Positions 42,918 to 51,653 of a stretch of DNA of 64,000 bases are shown piece by piece. The position numbers and the translations under genes were made by a program. Numbering within the stretch: the first letter of the stretch is position 1; each line of letters opens with the position of its first letter. Location: the NCBI GenBank assembly GCA_900541065.1, contig UQIE01000005.1:1-64000 (forward strand), read 5' to 3'. This DNA is from an uncultured Collinsella sp. (lineage in GTDB: Bacteria > Actinomycetota > Coriobacteriia > Coriobacteriales > Coriobacteriaceae). The notes below the pieces were generated by a model. It was not told where the DNA came from and did no database searches. It saw only the letters and a program-made list of their open reading frames with translations.

Positions 42918-44477
42918 ATGGGGAGAGTTGTTGGAATCGATCTTGGGACGACCTATTCGGCCGTCGCTGTGTTGGGAGACGATGGACTTCCCGAAATACT
43001 GAAGAATGCGGACGGAGAACCGACTACACCTTCGGTTGTTTTATTCCAATCATTTGACGGAAAAGACGAGCCGCTTGTTGGAACGATGGCCAAGCATTCG
43101 GCGGCAGGTGATCCCGATAATGTTGTCCAGTTCGTTAAACGGCAGATGGGAAATCCGGATTGGAGATTCGACTCCGACTCGGGCGTTTCCTACTCTGCAG
43201 AAGAGGTTTCCTCCCTTATTATCAAAAAATTATTGCAAGATGCCGAGCAGGCACTTGGAGAAGAAGTATGCGGAGCCGTGATTACGGTTCCCGCATATTT
43301 TGATGATGCAAGAAGAACTGCGACAAAGCAGGCAGGTATAATTGCGGGCACCAAAGTGCTTCGCGTGTTGAATGAACCGACGGCCGCAGCCCTTTCCTTT
43401 GGTCTCGATACCGAGAAGAACGGCGTCACGCTTGTCTATGATCTGGGCGGCGGAACGTTCGACGTGACGCTTCTTAAGATAGAGGACGGTTGCTTTACGG
43501 TTATCGGAACCGATGGCGATAGGAACTTGGGCGGATTCGATTTCGATAACGCTCTAATGTCGTTCGTGGCAGAAGAGCTCTCGAAACAGGGCGCTGGTAA
43601 TGTTCTCGAGGATTATCTGATAAGTGCCGAGCTTCGAGAGAAATGCGAAATGGTTAAGCGCACTCTTTCGAACGTGGCAAAAGCCAACCTTCACATTTCG
43701 AAAGACGGAAAGCCTTATCGTGTGGCTATTTCTCGCGAAGATTTCGAGCGGGCGAGTAGGTCACTCCTGAATCGAACGCAGGAGCTGGTCGAGGACGTGC
43801 TCGAGGACACCGGTTATTCATGGGGCCAGATCGATCATGTGGTCCTCGTTGGTGGCTCAACGCGTATGCCAATGGTACACAAGTTAATCGAAGATATTTC
43901 GGGGATGAAACCCGAGCTTGGGGTAAATCCCGATGAGGCTGTCGCCATGGGGGCTGCCGTTCAGGCCGCAATAGAAATGGAATCGAGCATTGACGTGGCG
44001 GGATCGGCGGAAAATAGTTTGCCGGATATGCCCCTCTTTACGGCTCCGAGCGTAGTCATTGCCGATGTTACCTCGCAACCTTTGGGGGTTGTGATGCTCG
44101 GGAAAGACGGCAAAGACTACAACAATGTCGTGATTCCGAGGAATTCACCCGTGCCGGGGAGTTATTCACAGGACGCAGCAACGGTGAGCGAGAACCAGTC
44201 GTACGTCGATGTTCAGGTGACACAAGGCGATGACCCAGACTTGAACTATGTGGTCATTATCGGTTCAAAGGAAATACCGCTTCCGCCCGGGTTGCCCAAG
44301 GGATCTCCCGTCCGCGTGGTTTACGAATACGACAAAGAACAGACGGTGCATATCCGTCTATATGACGGGGAGAGCGGACGACTGTACGGTGAGTTCGAAA
44401 TCGACCGCGTGGCGAATATGGACGAGCGGCAACTTGATGCCGCCGTTAACAAGATGAAGAACATCGAAATTGGATAG
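42918..44477 (+). CDS. Hsp70-like (DnaK paralogue) protein with shortened lid
   Basis: The 519-residue protein has a complete Hsp70 ATPase domain (VVGIDLGTTYSAVAVL, VYDLGGGTFDVTLL, VVLVGGSTRMPMVHKLI, NEPTAAALSFGLD) and a beta substrate-binding part (ADVTSQPLGVVMLGKDGKDYNNVVIPRNSPVP). It ends about 100 residues earlier than the DnaK encoded at 59806 (630 residues), so the helical lid is mostly missing. It would bind and release peptides with weak holding. ATG 42918 has GAGGA 9 bases upstream; ATG 42909 is too near it. It opens an eight-gene cluster that also holds J-like and GrpE-like genes, so it is probably a dedicated, not general, chaperone. Confidence 0.9.
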   Translation: MGRVVGIDLGTTYSAVAVLGDDGLPEILKNADGEPTTPSVVLFQSFDGKDEPLVGTMAKHSAAGDPDNVVQFVKRQMGNPDWRFDSDSGVSYSAEEVSSLIIKKLLQDAEQALGEEVCGAVITVPAYFDDARRTATKQAGIIAGTKVLRVLNEPTAAALSFGLDTEKNGVTLVYDLGGGTFDVTLLKIEDGCFTVIGTDGDRNLGGFDFDNALMSFVAEELSKQGAGNVLEDYLISAELREKCEMVKRTLSNVAKANLHISKDGKPYRVAISREDFERASRSLLNRTQELVEDVLEDTGYSWGQIDHVVLVGGSTRMPMVHKLIEDISGMKPELGVNPDEAVAMGAAVQAAIEMESSIDVAGSAENSLPDMPLFTAPSVVIADVTSQPLGVVMLGKDGKDYNNVVIPRNSPVPGSYSQDAATVSENQSYVDVQVTQGDDPDLNYVVIIGSKEIPLPPGLPKGSPVRVVYEYDKEQTVHIRLYDGESGRLYGEFEIDRVANMDERQLDAAVNKMKNIEIG

Positions 44478-44486
44478 GGGACACTG

Positions 44487-45596
44487 ATGGAAGAATTTGT
44501 TGACTACTATGAAATTCTCGAACTGGAAAAGAATGCGCCGATTGAGGAGATTGAAGAGGCGATTAAGAAAACACGAAAGCGCTTCAGGCGCCTCGAAGGA
44601 TCTCCGGATGCTATGCAAAGAGCAAACGCCGAAAGGATGATGCAGCTCTTAAATGAAGCAGATTCGTTGTTTCACAACAGTTCAAAACGCTTGGAATACG
44701 ATGCCACATATGATAGCGGGAAGAGTGACAGCAAGAGGGACCTGGAAAAAGACGCCCGTGCTGCAACCGCCGAGAAAGACTGGACATCAGAAGCGAAAGA
44801 TTATTTCAAAAACGGTCAGAGTGCCAACGCTTGTTTTGCCGCTAGGGAGGCAACAAGGAATTGCTCAACCGATGCGGAAGCATGGCTTGTGTGGGCTCTG
44901 GCAGCATATTCGATGGACAAGTATGACGAATCCATTTTTGCTGCATCTGAGTTGCTGAAGCTTGGCTCGAATCAGGCGACCGCTCATAGGCTGTTGGGCG
45001 ACTCGTACATAATGATTGATAAATACGCAGACGCCGAGGCTGAGTTTCTGAAGGCCCAGCAGATTGATAAGAGCGACTATACGATTATGGCGCGCTTGGT
45101 TGATGCGCGTTATCTTCAGGGGAAATTTGACCAGGCCCTCACTATGGCGCGCAATCTTCATGAGGCACATCCGGATTATGGACCCGTCCTAAGCTCGTTA
45201 TGCCGGTGTCTAGAGACGGATGTCGAGAACAAAATGAGCTCAAAGGATAATGCTGGCTATTTCACCAATATGAAACAAATCCAGCATGCTGAACTTGTCG
45301 TTAGTGAAATGCGCGCGTTGGGAAATATCGACAAGACTGATGAGGAATGGATTGAGAAAATGGAGGGCCTTATCGACTGGGCGCGTAAAAGGCACTACAT
45401 TGCACCGGCCCGATGGTTTTGGATTCTCTGCGGCTTGACCTTCTTATTTATGATAAGCGGGTCAAGTGGCGCTCTCTTGACGCTCGTTCTATTCTTTGGG
45501 CTGCTCCTGTATGCATTCTTCTTTGTTGTACCGACCGGATGGATGATCAATGCCCGCAAATTAGGAGAGCTTGCAAAGAGGACGGGGCTCCAATAA
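44487..45596 (+). CDS. J-like/TPR membrane protein, HPD motif absent
   Basis: The 369-residue protein begins DYYEILELEKNAPIEEIEEAIKKTRKRFRRLEGSPD, which has the layout of a J domain, but the HPD tripeptide needed to stimulate Hsp70 is not present. Residues about 105-270 form TPR-like helices (AEAWLVWALAAYSMDKYDESIFAASELLKLGSNQATAHRLLGDSYIMI, TIMARLVDARYLQGKFDQAL). Two membrane segments lie near the C-terminus (WFWILCGLTFLFMISG, LLTLVLFFGLLLYAFFFVV). It would hold the Hsp70-like partner near the membrane and bind client proteins. It starts 9 bases after the Hsp70 gene and overlaps the next by TAATG. Confidence 0.8.
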   Translation: MEEFVDYYEILELEKNAPIEEIEEAIKKTRKRFRRLEGSPDAMQRANAERMMQLLNEADSLFHNSSKRLEYDATYDSGKSDSKRDLEKDARAATAEKDWTSEAKDYFKNGQSANACFAAREATRNCSTDAEAWLVWALAAYSMDKYDESIFAASELLKLGSNQATAHRLLGDSYIMIDKYADAEAEFLKAQQIDKSDYTIMARLVDARYLQGKFDQALTMARNLHEAHPDYGPVLSSLCRCLETDVENKMSSKDNAGYFTNMKQIQHAELVVSEMRALGNIDKTDEEWIEKMEGLIDWARKRHYIAPARWFWILCGLTFLFMISGSSGALLTLVLFFGLLLYAFFFVVPTGWMINARKLGELAKRTGLQ

Positions 45597-46041
45597 TGGA
45601 CGTGCGCTGGGACCAAGCACTCGACAGCTTGGAGATGGATCGCCAAGCAATTATTGACTGTGCAGAACGGCTCAGAGCGTCTCTCGCTTCTCTCAAATCA
45701 GATTCAAGAAAAATCAAAGACCTGGCCACTGGCGAAGCTTATGCAGGATTATTCAGTGAGCTGCTGCTTGCTGTTGATAGAGTTAAGAATGAGCCGCTGT
45801 CAGAGGACTTGAGGTCTTCGATTGCGGATGAGATTATCGAGGTTGTAGCCATTACGGGCTTGAGTCTGTTCTGTGCGACGAGACAGTTAACCTACATGAG
45901 CATGAAATCGTTGGATTGATTAAGACAGACGACGCCTTCAAAGATGGAAAGGTGGCTCGCGTAGAGCGAGACGGTTACAGGATTGGTGGAAGACTTCTCC
46001 GTCCAGCGCGAGTGGTTGTCTTTCGGCACGAAGAGGGCTGA
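45596..46041 (+). pseudogene. GrpE-like nucleotide exchange factor, interrupted by a one-base frameshift
   Basis: The first frame encodes 107 residues starting MDVRWDQALDSLEMDRQAI, with a GrpE-like helical region (KIKDLATGEAYAGLFSELLLAVDRVKNEPLSEDLRSSIADEIIEVV). After about 45847 the GrpE match continues in the next frame as HYGLESVLCDETVNLHEHEIVG, then VARVERDGYRIGGRLLRPARVVV, which is the conserved GrpE beta-wing, ending at TGA 46039-46041. Joining the frames gives a normal small GrpE-like protein of about 148 residues. One base is missing near 45847 relative to the joined form. The end overlaps the FtsK-like start (TGATG), as if the joined protein were the true product, which favours a sequencing error or a recent mutation. 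Confidence 0.75.
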
Positions 46042-48746
46042 TGGCCAATATGTCGCTGGAAGAGACCTATGCCGAAATGAGGCAAGCGCTCAGCGAGGTC
46101 AAGGAATGCCAGGCTCATCTGCTGGGAGCTTGTGAATCCCAATCTGCCTCCGTTGACACGTGGTTGCGGATGACACTGAAGGAGAGACAGGAGGCAAAAA
46201 CACGAGCGCTCAATAAACTCAGCATCCGGGAGAAGCGCCGCAACGCCCTTTTGAAAAAGCGAGTGCAGGATACCGTTGACGAGTTGCTGGCGATCGAGGA
46301 AGGCTCGGCCCTCAATGCCGCCGAGTATATCCAGATTGGATCGATGTCGAAAACTTCAAAACGCGACGATTTGTTTACGGTGCCCTTTATCGTTCCGTTG
46401 CTTGGTCATGGCAATATCGTGATGTCGGTTTCAGACGAGGGCTGCATTTCAGACGGGGTAGTACGCGAGGTAGAGGCCAAGACGCTTTTATCGACTTCAG
46501 CGTCGCAAGTTGAAATCATTAGTTTTGACCCGGCACTCAAAAACATCGAGGCTCCTTTTTCGACGATTGGCCGGAACGGGCAAGGCGAGGCAGCGGTCAG
46601 GTATTTGCATTCGAGAGGCGAACTCGATGCCTTGCTTAACGAGCTGACCGACCGTGTGACGCAAATCAACAACGAGTTGCTGTCAGACGATGAGAGCCTA
46701 GCGGTATATCACCAACGGATCGGAATGCCGGTCGAGAAGTACCAGCTCGTTGTGATCCACGATATGCCGATGGGAATGGCTGCCGAGCAATACGACCGTA
46801 TCTGCTCGCTGATGAAGGTGGCCCCAAAGGCAGGCACTTCTTTCCTAATGATACAACCCAAGATGGACGACTTGCCCAAATGGTATTGCGAGAAGAAACG
46901 TTCCTATCCTGTTTCGGAGCGTCTCGAACTATTCTCGGGCAGTCATGCCCGATGGCTGGGTCACGATGGCTACGATGTTGAGCTCTATGAGCTTGACACG
47001 ATTGAATCGGCGCAAGCCGCCGAGCGGATGGCCCGATCAGCGGCAGAGCTGCGGTTGCCCGAAGTAAAGATCGAGTCGGTGCTTCCCTCGGAGTATTGGA
47101 TGGAGACGAGCGAGGACGGAGTCACGTTCTCGCTGGGTCTGCGTGGAACCCAGACGGTTGATGTCACGATTGGCTCGAATGAGACTCAAAGACATAATGC
47201 ACTGATAACCGGCGCGGTCGGACAGGGTAAATCGAATCTGTTGAAAGATATCATCTACGGTTTGTGCGCCAGGTATTCTCCCGACGAGTTGGAACTCTAT
47301 CTGTTTGATTTCAAAGAGGGCGTTACCCTGTTTCCCATGGCTCCCACGCCGGATTCCCCCGAGTATCTACCGCAGGTAAAGGCATTTGGGCTTGAGGCCG
47401 ATGAAGACTTTGCCATGGATGTGCTGAATTCCATAGCCGCCGAGGCCAAACGGAGGGCCGCTGCGATCAAGCCTTACGGAGATAATCTGCTCAAGTATCG
47501 GCGCAATAGCGGGAATAAGATGCCGCGTATCGTTGTGGTCATTGATGAGTTCCAGCTATTTCTAGAAGGCGCGAGAGGCAAGGAAGCCTGTGAACTTTTG
47601 GAACGCATCGTTCGCCTCTATCGTGCATACGGTATTCACGTGATATTGGCGTCACAAAGTATCGGCGGGATAACCAATCTTGCCATTTCCCAAGGCAAGT
47701 TCTTCGCACAGTTTCCTATCCGTATCGGACTGAAAAACTCGCCGGCGGAGTCGCGGGCGACTTTCGGACCCTTTAACGAGGCGGCTGCTAGTCTAAGGTT
47801 CAGGGGACAGGCGATTCTGAACGAAGATTACGGAAATCCGAGCGCAAATGTGACGGTGCTTACGCCGTTTGCTGAGGATGCCACGTTGGACAGTCTCAGG
47901 AACAAGTTCTATGCAATGCCAAAAGGGCACCTTGATGAACCGGTGGTTTTCGACGGAAGCACTCTGCCGGAGTTGACTGAGGCCCTCCTTGAGCAGAACG
48001 ACATAGATTCAGGTAACGTGCCGAGCGCCTTGCTTGGCCGGGGTGTTTCTGCTGGGTTGGCACCGATATATTTCCCGTTTGAAAGAGCTGCGGGAAACAA
48101 TATCGCTCTTGTGGGCAGGGGAACGCTGCCAGGGCTCGGTGATCTTCCGAATTCTGTCGATCTTGCGGCGTGCGTTATGGAAACGCTTGTTTTATCGCTT
48201 GCACGCTATGAGCGAGGCGCTGAGTTTGCTGTAGTGGAGGATGGCGCGCGCCATGTTTCTAATTCGACTCTGGAGATATGCGCTCGTGCGGGGGTTTCTC
48301 CGGAGGTCGTGCCTTCGGACGAAGCGGCTGCATGGATTACCAATTGTCTTCAGAGAAATGATGTCGGGGAAGAATGTGGGCGGGAGCGGTTTGTGTTGGT
48401 GCCGAATGCGGACTCACTAGGATCTTTCGACTTTGGTGCTCAGCAGAAGATTCAAAAGGTATTCCGTGAGGCTCCTATGCACGGAATCCACTTTGTCTGC
48501 CATTGGCAAAACCCCGTAGCGCTTTCAGCGCAGTTGGGTTCATCGGGACTGTCGTCTTTTGACGGCGTGGCGTGTCTGTTTGGCTCGAATGTCGCAGCGA
48601 AGCAGTTGGATGGCCCGCTGTGCCAGTGGAACGGGCAAGAGAATCGGGTCCTTTACAAGGAGGCTTCTTCGGGACGTCCCTCAATGAAGCTCATGCCCTT
48701 TGTCGCAACGCGATTATGGAGGAGGGGCGACGATGAGCAGGGATGA
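46041..48746 (+). CDS. FtsK/SpoIIIE-type ATPase, EssC-like with two ATPase domains
   Basis: The 901-residue protein has a coiled-coil N-terminus (about 1-110), a middle domain, and an active FtsK/SpoIIIE ATPase domain with Walker A GAVGQGKSN (391-399) and Walker B VVVIDE (Asp502, Glu503), followed by ILASQSIGGITN. A second, degenerate ATPase-like domain follows (about 685-900; NIALVGRGTLPGLG lacks the GKT lysine; later FVLVPNADSLGSFDFG). This tandem layout is like the EssC/EccC motors of type VII secretion rather than chromosome-segregating FtsK, and no membrane segments or gamma domain are visible. It is probably an export motor. Confidence 0.85.
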   Translation: MANMSLEETYAEMRQALSEVKECQAHLLGACESQSASVDTWLRMTLKERQEAKTRALNKLSIREKRRNALLKKRVQDTVDELLAIEEGSALNAAEYIQIGSMSKTSKRDDLFTVPFIVPLLGHGNIVMSVSDEGCISDGVVREVEAKTLLSTSASQVEIISFDPALKNIEAPFSTIGRNGQGEAAVRYLHSRGELDALLNELTDRVTQINNELLSDDESLAVYHQRIGMPVEKYQLVVIHDMPMGMAAEQYDRICSLMKVAPKAGTSFLMIQPKMDDLPKWYCEKKRSYPVSERLELFSGSHARWLGHDGYDVELYELDTIESAQAAERMARSAAELRLPEVKIESVLPSEYWMETSEDGVTFSLGLRGTQTVDVTIGSNETQRHNALITGAVGQGKSNLLKDIIYGLCARYSPDELELYLFDFKEGVTLFPMAPTPDSPEYLPQVKAFGLEADEDFAMDVLNSIAAEAKRRAAAIKPYGDNLLKYRRNSGNKMPRIVVVIDEFQLFLEGARGKEACELLERIVRLYRAYGIHVILASQSIGGITNLAISQGKFFAQFPIRIGLKNSPAESRATFGPFNEAAASLRFRGQAILNEDYGNPSANVTVLTPFAEDATLDSLRNKFYAMPKGHLDEPVVFDGSTLPELTEALLEQNDIDSGNVPSALLGRGVSAGLAPIYFPFERAAGNNIALVGRGTLPGLGDLPNSVDLAACVMETLVLSLARYERGAEFAVVEDGARHVSNSTLEICARAGVSPEVVPSDEAAAWITNCLQRNDVGEECGRERFVLVPNADSLGSFDFGAQQKIQKVFREAPMHGIHFVCHWQNPVALSAQLGSSGLSSFDGVACLFGSNVAAKQLDGPLCQWNGQENRVLYKEASSGRPSMKLMPFVATRLWRRGDDEQG

Positions 48747-49320
48747 TTTGTACGAAAGGTATCTGTCCGGAGCAGAACGATTTCTGAAATCGGAGGCGTC
48801 GACCGCCCAGCTTGTTAAGCAGGAGTGCGATCGTTGTGATCGGGAGTCGACCTCTGCGAGGAACATGGCGGGCAAAAAGAAAGCGGAGATAGATCGCCTG
48901 GCGCATCAAGCACAGGAGGCTTTTTCGCAATTGTCTAAACGACTTGCGGGGAGTCACGCGAAGGACGTCGGCGCTGCGCTTCCGAACATGGTAAGACCGA
49001 TTGCGTCGAATGAAGACGCTGCCGAGCTTGCCTCTTCGTTATCAGGGCTTATCAAGAAAATCGATTGCTATATCGAGATGATTGAAAAAGATGCGTCTGT
49101 GAACGAGTTGAGTCAGCGATCTTCAAATGCACTGGATGCTCGACGGGCGGCTCTTGACCGGAAGCGTCTTCTGGTGGAAGAAGAGAAGGCGATGCCGGAT
49201 CCTCTTCCCGTTAAAGCCGAGGAGTCGAAAGGCGGCTGCCTTTCTCAGGCGGCGGTTCTATGCGCGTGCTGTATTGGGGTAATTTCGCTTATTGCGAATG
49301 TGCTATTTGGGTTGTTGTGA
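48733..49320 (+). CDS. Coiled-coil protein with C-terminal membrane anchor
   Basis: The 195-residue protein is mainly helical and charged (ERYLSGAERFLKSEASTAQLVKQECDRCDRESTSARNMAGKKKAEIDRLAHQAQEAF; ELSQRSSNALDARRAALDRKRLLVEEEKA). A Cys-rich hydrophobic C-terminal segment (SQAAVLCACCIGVISLIANVLFGLL) would anchor it in the membrane with its N-terminal bulk in the cytoplasm. It overlaps the 3' end of the FtsK-like gene by 14 bases. I do not recognise the family; a structural part of the export apparatus is a fair guess. Confidence 0.7.
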   Translation: MSRDDLYERYLSGAERFLKSEASTAQLVKQECDRCDRESTSARNMAGKKKAEIDRLAHQAQEAFSQLSKRLAGSHAKDVGAALPNMVRPIASNEDAAELASSLSGLIKKIDCYIEMIEKDASVNELSQRSSNALDARRAALDRKRLLVEEEKAMPDPLPVKAEESKGGCLSQAAVLCACCIGVISLIANVLFGLL

Positions 49321-49338
49321 CAACGGAAAGGAACAGAA

Positions 49339-49602
49339 ATGAGTCAGAACATCGGCCAGCTCGTTGCAGAGCTGAACGCGTTGGTGTCGAAGATGGAGAC
49401 GCAGCGAGGTGTGTGCGTCACGGTGGCGGACGATCTCGATTCACTGCACGACATGCTTAACGCGGCAATGGAAGGAACAAATTCGACCGCTCAAAATGAG
49501 GCGGTTGGGCAGCTTGGAGCGGCGGCGGCAAAGCTGCTCGAGGCGGGTGGCCTTATCAGTACGGCATGCGATGTGGTCAGCACGTATGCAAGCTCGCTCT
49601 AG
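49339..49602 (+). CDS. WXG100-sized helical protein, possible export substrate
   Basis: The 87-residue protein is predicted by eye to be two helices with a break near residues 44-48 (NAAMEGTNSTA). Its size and layout match WXG100/ESAT-6-like proteins, with M-E-G where W-X-G would stand, so it lacks the defining Trp. It has a helix-rich, mostly small-residue C-terminal half (AVGQLGAAAAKLLEAGGLISTACDVVS). It lies directly after the EssC-like motor and coiled-coil genes, the position expected of a type VII substrate or co-factor. AAAGGAA precedes the ATG. The next gene overlaps its end. Confidence 0.65.
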   Translation: MSQNIGQLVAELNALVSKMETQRGVCVTVADDLDSLHDMLNAAMEGTNSTAQNEAVGQLGAAAAKLLEAGGLISTACDVVSTYASSL

Positions 49603-50419
49603 GCGTTTATGGGTGGCGCGGGGGCTCGTCTCCGCGCTTGCCGTTTTCTTGTTCGGCTTGGGAATTGTTCTGGTCGGTCGTATTGGCGTGAAAAAGGTCG
49701 TGAAATCCAGCGGAAGCAATTGCGTGCTGGCGGCTTATGCAGATGGTGTTGGAGATGTGCTTGATATCTGCAATGCGAGAGTTGTTGACACGGTTTCAGG
49801 GGTTGTAGAGCAAGACGAATCTCGCCCTTCGTCCATCGATGGGAGCTCGGAATTTCAGCCAAGCATTCAAGAACGGTACTACGCCGACTTGGCGCATGGG
49901 CCTAAGGGTCCTGAGTTTCAGAAGTACATCGTTTTGCACGATACGGAGGGCGATTCTTCCCCTGAAAGTGTCATCGATTGGTGGGAGTCCAACGGCAATA
50001 AGGTAGCGGCTCATTTTGTTGTTGGAAAAGATGGGTCGATCGTTCAATGTGTGCCTCTCGATCAAATCGCGCACCATGCCGGTTTTGGCGATGCTGGGAA
50101 GAACGAGCAGTATGGAACAATCGATGATTCGAGAGATGACAAGGTCGGAACGTTACCGATAGGGGGAAGTTACCCCGATTACGGCATGAACTCTTATTCC
50201 GTTGGGATTGAGATGGTTCATGTTGGAGGGTCGGGTGATTATCCCGAAGAGCAGCTTATTGCTGTCGACGGTCTAATCGCGTATATCGATGAATATTACG
50301 GGTTCAAGAGCCAGATTATCGACCACAAGGCGTGGCGGACGGGAAATTCGGATACATCGGCGGAATTCTCATCATATCTGTCGAACTATCAAGAATATCG
50401 ACGTCATGTTGATGGCTAA
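49586..50419 (+). CDS. Membrane-anchored N-acetylmuramoyl-L-alanine amidase (Amidase_2)
   Basis: The 277-residue protein has a short basic N-terminus (MQARSRRLW) and one membrane segment (about 10-35), then an extracytoplasmic amidase domain with zinc-binding histidines in KYIVLHDTEGDS and IIDHKAWRTG. HFVVGKDGSIVQCVPLDQIAHHAG and YSVGIEMVHVG are the usual conserved segments between them. It would cut the stem peptide from peptidoglycan and could open the wall for a secretion apparatus. The start is the least certain point: ATG 49586 overlaps the upstream gene by 17 bases and has a weak ribosome site. Confidence 0.88.
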   Translation: MQARSRRLWVARGLVSALAVFLFGLGIVLVGRIGVKKVVKSSGSNCVLAAYADGVGDVLDICNARVVDTVSGVVEQDESRPSSIDGSSEFQPSIQERYYADLAHGPKGPEFQKYIVLHDTEGDSSPESVIDWWESNGNKVAAHFVVGKDGSIVQCVPLDQIAHHAGFGDAGKNEQYGTIDDSRDDKVGTLPIGGSYPDYGMNSYSVGIEMVHVGGSGDYPEEQLIAVDGLIAYIDEYYGFKSQIIDHKAWRTGNSDTSAEFSSYLSNYQEYRRHVDG

Positions 50420-50442
50420 AAGACGGATTGAAAGGGGAGACA

Positions 50443-51475
50443 GTGAAGTGTCCCAAATGTAACGCAGAGATAGAAGAGGGGACAGTTTACTGCCCCTTTT
50501 GTGCTGCGAAAGTATCTTCTGACGTGGGTCGGTCGACCACAGAGAATGAGCGGATGTCATTCGATGTCAAGGATAATGCGAAGGGGAGGGCAGCGGCGGA
50601 GGATCCTGGCAACGAACTAGGTAAAAGAGTAATTGGGTTAATTGGCGGATTCGATTCAAATAAAATCGTGATAATTGGCCTGGTGGCCGCCATCATTGTT
50701 GGCGGCTTTTATGTTTGGAATCGATTCGGGGGCGGGCACTCATCACCAGAATTCACTCAAACCTATCAGCATACGATGTATAAATCGGACGCCGATGAGT
50801 TTGAGTCGGAAAACTCAGATGAAAAGGACGAGGCCGACGACGAGGGCGCAACTGAATTAATAGTGGTATCAAATAACTCCGCCGGGTTTCCAGAGATGGT
50901 GGTGAATGTCAAGGTGACCGGATCTTCGACAGAGGGGTTGTCGAAGCCGGAGAATTGGTTCCTGAAAGAAGCGGGTACGAACGGTGAGCAGGCTTCGACT
51001 AACCCCCGGAGTGTTGTAGTTGGTTCGGACGGAGTTTGCAAGCTCGCATATCGGTCGACGCTCGGTAGCGATTCGGGTGATAGCCGTACGGTTGTCGTGT
51101 CGTATATTGATGATCAATCACATAAGGTTATGGATAGCTTTTCCTATTACTGTGATGCGAAGAGTTCGACGGTAGGGGGGTTACTTACTTTCTGAAAGCG
51201 ACTCACGGCGTTATACCGAGGCGGAGATTAAAGAAATGGGCATGAGCACATGGGAGCTTTGCTTGGCAAGAAATGAAATATATGCACGCCATGGTCGCAA
51301 GTTCAAGAATGAGAAGATTCAAGAGTATTTCGACAATAAGGATTGGTATGAAGGCATATACTCGCCTGAGGAATTTGATGCGATGACATCACCGCTTAAT
51401 GATATCGAGAGAGCAAATGCCGAAACGATCCAGTCTTACGAACGTGCTATCGGATCTGAGTTTTTAAATCCATAA
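50443..51475 (+). pseudogene. Zinc-ribbon membrane protein with YARHG domain, frameshifted at a G tract
   Basis: The first frame (50443-51195) encodes a zinc ribbon (CPKCNAEIEEGTVYCPFC), one membrane segment (IVIIGLVAAIIVGGFYVW), an acidic linker and a beta domain. The reading frame is lost at GTAGGGGGGTTA, where six Gs (51175-51180) occur. With five Gs it would run on as GYLLSESDSRRYTEAEIK, then STWELCLARNEIYARHGRKF, a full YARHG domain ending at 51475. Zinc ribbon-membrane-YARHG proteins are a known arrangement, so the joined product (about 343 residues) is very probably the original. GTG 50443 follows AAAGGGGA. Slippage in the G tract may be an error, a mutation or a switch. Confidence 0.8.
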
Positions 51476-51509
51476 CAAAACTTGTGGCAAAGACTAGGCA
51501 AATGAAGAA

Positions 51510-51542
51510 AACGGGTGCGAGTCTGTCTGACCCGCACCCGTT
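51510..51542. terminator. Hairpin at the right edge of the FtsK cluster
   Basis: AACGGGTGCG (51510-51519) pairs perfectly with CGCACCCGTT (51533-51542). It lies between the YARHG gene and the convergent trxA gene and has no long U tract. Confidence 0.55.
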
Positions 51543-51653
51543 CACTGGGGGCTGCTTGTGTCTACCATACTATCCGTGGTCGCATGCCTTGCGTTTGGCG
51601 CTCCGGCGAGCGGTGCGAAACCGCTCATGGACGGCAGATACGTAACAAGCGTA

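Noticed and set aside
46041..48746. Chromosome-segregation FtsK/SpoIIIE
   Set aside because: No N-terminal membrane segments or C-terminal gamma domain are present, and a second degenerate ATPase follows the first.
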